64,000 nt of DNA from Virgisporangium aurantiacum (GTDB lineage Bacteria; Actinomycetota; Actinomycetes; Mycobacteriales; Micromonosporaceae): contig NZ_BOPG01000027.1 in the NCBI RefSeq assembly GCF_016863635.1, positions 1 through 64,000 of the forward strand, read 5' to 3'. The first letter of the stretch is position 1; each line of letters opens with the position of its first letter. The notes beneath the pieces are model-generated. The model ran no database searches. It was not told where the DNA came from and was given only the letters and a program-made list of their open reading frames with translations. Positions 61,708 to 64,000 of this stretch are shown in pieces. Both the position numbers and the translations under genes were made by a program.

Positions 61708-64000
61708 GCGCGGATCCGCTCGTTGGTGGGGTCGTACATGGGACGCAGCGAGGCGACGGCCGGATACGTCGCGGTGCCGATCTGGACGGTCCATTCGCCG
61801 TCGTCCACATAGGACTTGTCGATCGGGCGGTCGGCGTCGACCATGGCGAGGCCGACCGCGCCGCCGAGGGTGAAGCCGTACGACGCGGCCCTGATGTAGC
61901 CGACGGCCGTTCCGTTGCGCCGGACCACCTCGGCGTGGAACATCAGCGGCTCCGGGTCGGTCAGGCGGACCTGCACGAGTCGTCGGCTCGGCGGTCCCGC
62001 CGCCTTCTTCGCCGCGACGGCGTCCCGCCCGATGAAGCCGTCGGGCTTGTCCAGCGCGACCGCGAATCCCAGCCCGGCCTCGATAACCGAGTCGGTGTTG
62101 TCGATGTCGTGTCCGTAGTCCCGGTAGCCCTTCTCCATCCGCAGGCTCGACAGCGCCTTCAGGCCGGCGTGGCGCAGGCCGACCGCCGTGCCAGCCGCGC
62201 TGCCGGCCGAGGCGATCAGGTCGTAGACGCCGAGGGCCTGTTCGGTGGGGATGGTCAACTCGTAGCCGAGTTCACCGAGATAGGTGATCCGGACGCACAG
62301 CACCCGCGCGAATCCGAGGTCGATCTCGCGTGCGGTGCGGAACGGGAACGCCTCGTTCGACAGGTCGGCGGTGGTCAACCCGGCCAGCAGTTCCCGCGAG
62401 CGCGGCCCCTGGACGTTGAGCTGGGCGTAGGCGCCCGTGACGTCGGTGACGAACGCGTGCGCTCCACCAGTCGCTCCGCCGAGGTGGCGGCGGAGCCAGG
62501 TCTCCGCATGGCGGTGCGCCGTGTCGGAGGCCACCACCCAGAACCGGTCCTCGTCGAGCTTGGTCACGGTCAGGTCGGCCTCGATCGTGCCGCCCTCGTT
62601 GAGCCACTGGGTGTACGTGATGACGCCGCTGTCCCCGTCGACCCGGTTGGCCGACACCCGTTCCAGGACGCGGCCGGCGTCGCGGCCCTGCACGAGGAAC
62701 TTGGCCATGAACGACATGTCCATGCAGATGACGCCGGTGCGGGCCGCGTGGTGCTCGGCTTCCCAGTAGGGGAACCAGTTCTGCCGGCCCCAGGACAGCG
62801 TGTCGACGCTCGGTTCGACGCCCTCCGGGGCGTACCAGTCCGGCATCTCCCATCCGCTGACGTCGCGGAAGTACGCCCGCTGTTCGACCAGACGGTGGTG
62901 CAGCGGGGAGAGCTTGGCGCCGCGGGCGGTGCGCATCGACCGGTTGGGGTAGTGGCACTTGTACACGGTGCCGAGGGCCTCCACCGTGCGGGCGGCCCGG
63001 TACGCCGGGGTGTTCTGGTACCGGTGCAACCGGTCGATGTTGAACCCGGTGACGTCGATGTCCGGCCGGCCGTCGACGATCCAGTGCGCCAACGCCCGGC
63101 CGAGCCCGCCGCCGGTCAGGATTCCGATGGAGTTCAGGCCCGCCGCCACGAAGTAGTTGCGTAGCTCGGGTGCCTCGCCGACCACGGGCTGCAGGTCCGG
63201 CGTGAAGCTCTCCGGGCCGCAGAAGTACGTGCGCACCCCGACGTCCATCGACACGGGTATGCGGCCCATCGCCTTCTCCAGGTACGGGGCCGTGCGGTCC
63301 CAGTCGGGCGGCAGTTCGCCGAAGGAGAAGTCGTCCGGGATCCCGTCGACCTTCCACGGCGCGCACACCGGCTCGAACAACCCGAGCATCAGGCCGCCGC
63401 CCTCCTCCCGGAAGTAGCCGTAGGACGCCGGATCCTCCAGCACCGGCAGCGTCGCCTCGACGCCGTCGACGGGTTCGGTGATGAGGTAGTAGTGCTCGGC
63501 CGCCTGCAACGGGATGTTCACCCCCGCGGCCTCGCCCAGCTGGCGGGCCCACATCCCGGCGCAGTTGACCACGTACTCGGCCTCGATGTCGCCGCGTGGC
63601 GTGCGGACGCCGGTGACGGTGCCCTGCCGGGTGAGCACCGCGGACACCGGCGTGCCCTCGACGATCCGGGCCCCCTTCAGGCGCGCGCCCCGGGCGAGGG
63701 ACATGGTCACGTCGACCGGGTTGGCCCGGCCGTCGTCGGGAACGTAGAAGCCCGCGAGCACGTCGTCGACCCGCGCGAGCGGGAACAGCTCCTTGACCTC
63801 ACCCGGCGAGATCTCGGTGACGTCGACCCCGCACAGGCGGTTGAAGGCGGCGACCCGCCGGTACTCCTCCAACCGCCCGTCGTCGGTGGCCAGCTCGATG
63901 AAGCCCACCTGCTTCAACCCGGTCGCGAGCCCGGTCTCCGCCTCCAGCCGCCCGTACAGGTCGCGGGTGTACCGGCGGAGCTCGGTCGACGTCTCCGAGG
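61704..64000 (-). CDS. Dimethylglycine/sarcosine oxidase-like flavoprotein, partial
   Basis: The N-terminus lies beyond the window; 765 residues are visible. The DAO (FAD) part includes YVVNCAGMWARQLGEAAGVN, EHYYLITEPVDGVEATLPVL and AGLNSIGILTGGGLGRALAH. From about residue 395 a GcvT-like folate domain has DMSFMAKFLVQGRDAGRVLE, YLGELGYELTIPTEQALGVY and GLRMEKGYRDYG-like SLRMEKGYRDYGHDID. Such enzymes oxidise N-methyl groups and pass C1 to tetrahydrofolate. The substrate may be unusual, because two paralogous oxygenase-like genes are coupled to it. Confidence 0.86.
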   Translation of the reverse strand, partial: SETSTELRRYTRDLYGRLEAETGLATGLKQVGFIELATDDGRLEEYRRVAAFNRLCGVDVTEISPGEVKELFPLARVDDVLAGFYVPDDGRANPVDVTMSLARGARLKGARIVEGTPVSAVLTRQGTVTGVRTPRGDIEAEYVVNCAGMWARQLGEAAGVNIPLQAAEHYYLITEPVDGVEATLPVLEDPASYGYFREEGGGLMLGLFEPVCAPWKVDGIPDDFSFGELPPDWDRTAPYLEKAMGRIPVSMDVGVRTYFCGPESFTPDLQPVVGEAPELRNYFVAAGLNSIGILTGGGLGRALAHWIVDGRPDIDVTGFNIDRLHRYQNTPAYRAARTVEALGTVYKCHYPNRSMRTARGAKLSPLHHRLVEQRAYFRDVSGWEMPDWYAPEGVEPSVDTLSWGRQNWFPYWEAEHHAARTGVICMDMSFMAKFLVQGRDAGRVLERVSANRVDGDSGVITYTQWLNEGGTIEADLTVTKLDEDRFWVVASDTAHRHAETWLRRHLGGATGGAHAFVTDVTGAYAQLNVQGPRSRELLAGLTTADLSNEAFPFRTAREIDLGFARVLCVRITYLGELGYELTIPTEQALGVYDLIASAGSAAGTAVGLRHAGLKALSSLRMEKGYRDYGHDIDNTDSVIEAGLGFAVALDKPDGFIGRDAVAAKKAAGPPSRRLVQVRLTDPEPLMFHAEVVRRNGTAVGYIRAASYGFTLGGAVGLAMVDADRPIDKSYVDDGEWTVQIGTATYPAVASLRPMYDPTNERIRA

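Overview
This window is very GC-rich and tightly packed. It looks like chromosomal DNA of an actinomycete, probably a filamentous one. The signs are GTG/TTG starts, 4-base start/stop overlaps, a mycothiol-dependent isomerase-family enzyme, a SARP-type regulator, a PHO-box-like direct repeat and several apparently leaderless genes (a TANNNT -10 box 6-8 bases before the start codon). No rRNA, tRNA, CRISPR array, intact IS element or prophage was seen, and no terminator could be called with confidence.

Layout, left to right. 1-900 has no intact gene: it is packed with CCAACTG, GGTACC and ACCGGT repeats, holds a 15-bp perfect inverted repeat and ends in a start-less coding remnant. 930-4009 holds an ArsR/SRPBCC/mycothiol-enzyme operon and a permease pair. 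4014-7249 is a VTC / DUF4956 / CotH triad behind a PHO-box-like direct repeat. 7267-9227 holds a VOC protein, an alpha/beta-hydrolase remnant, a nucleotidyltransferase and a SCO6745-family protein. 9272-14422 is an ABC exporter plus two-component system bracketed by two copies of one palindrome. 14485-24042 is mixed: a membrane protein, GNAT, PrcB-like, duplicated dehydratase/VOC, secreted glycoside hydrolase, PepSY, amidohydrolase and Tat-exported hydrolase genes. 24051-29577 is an aerobic benzoyl-CoA (box) segment with benzoate-CoA ligase and a PaaX-type regulator but no boxA or boxD.

29566-39788 is a patchwork: a small kinase, a cyclase, orphan hypotheticals, a phosphotransferase pseudogene, an orphan CoxL-like molybdoenzyme subunit, a 50-residue RiPP-like peptide gene with a near-perfect Shine-Dalgarno and TTG start, a frameshifted ORF, a kelch lipoprotein and a metzincin/HEAT pair. 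39905-41295 is an ECF sigma factor with its membrane partner. 41322-46508 is a xylose-type ABC importer with a ROK repressor and a ROK kinase. 46487-49646 holds an MBL hydrolase, an I36 inhibitor-like protein, an AraC regulator and a SARP regulator.

The strongest system is 49690-59781. It runs split transketolase, FGGY kinase, CUT1 importer (no ATPase), TIM-barrel isomerase, apiosidase-like GH140 and SorC regulator. Together these fit import of apiosides, intracellular release of D-apiose, isomerisation to apulose, phosphorylation, and transketolase cleavage to xylulose 5-phosphate and DHAP. The same TGAATAGATAT motif lies just downstream of a TTGACA promoter ahead of the first gene and again directly ahead of sorC.

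The window ends in a truncated dimethylglycine/sarcosine-oxidase-like flavoprotein. It is followed in the same operon by two mutually paralogous proteins with an HxD...H arrangement like that of 2-oxoglutarate/Fe(II) oxygenases. That trio is the best candidate for an undescribed pathway.
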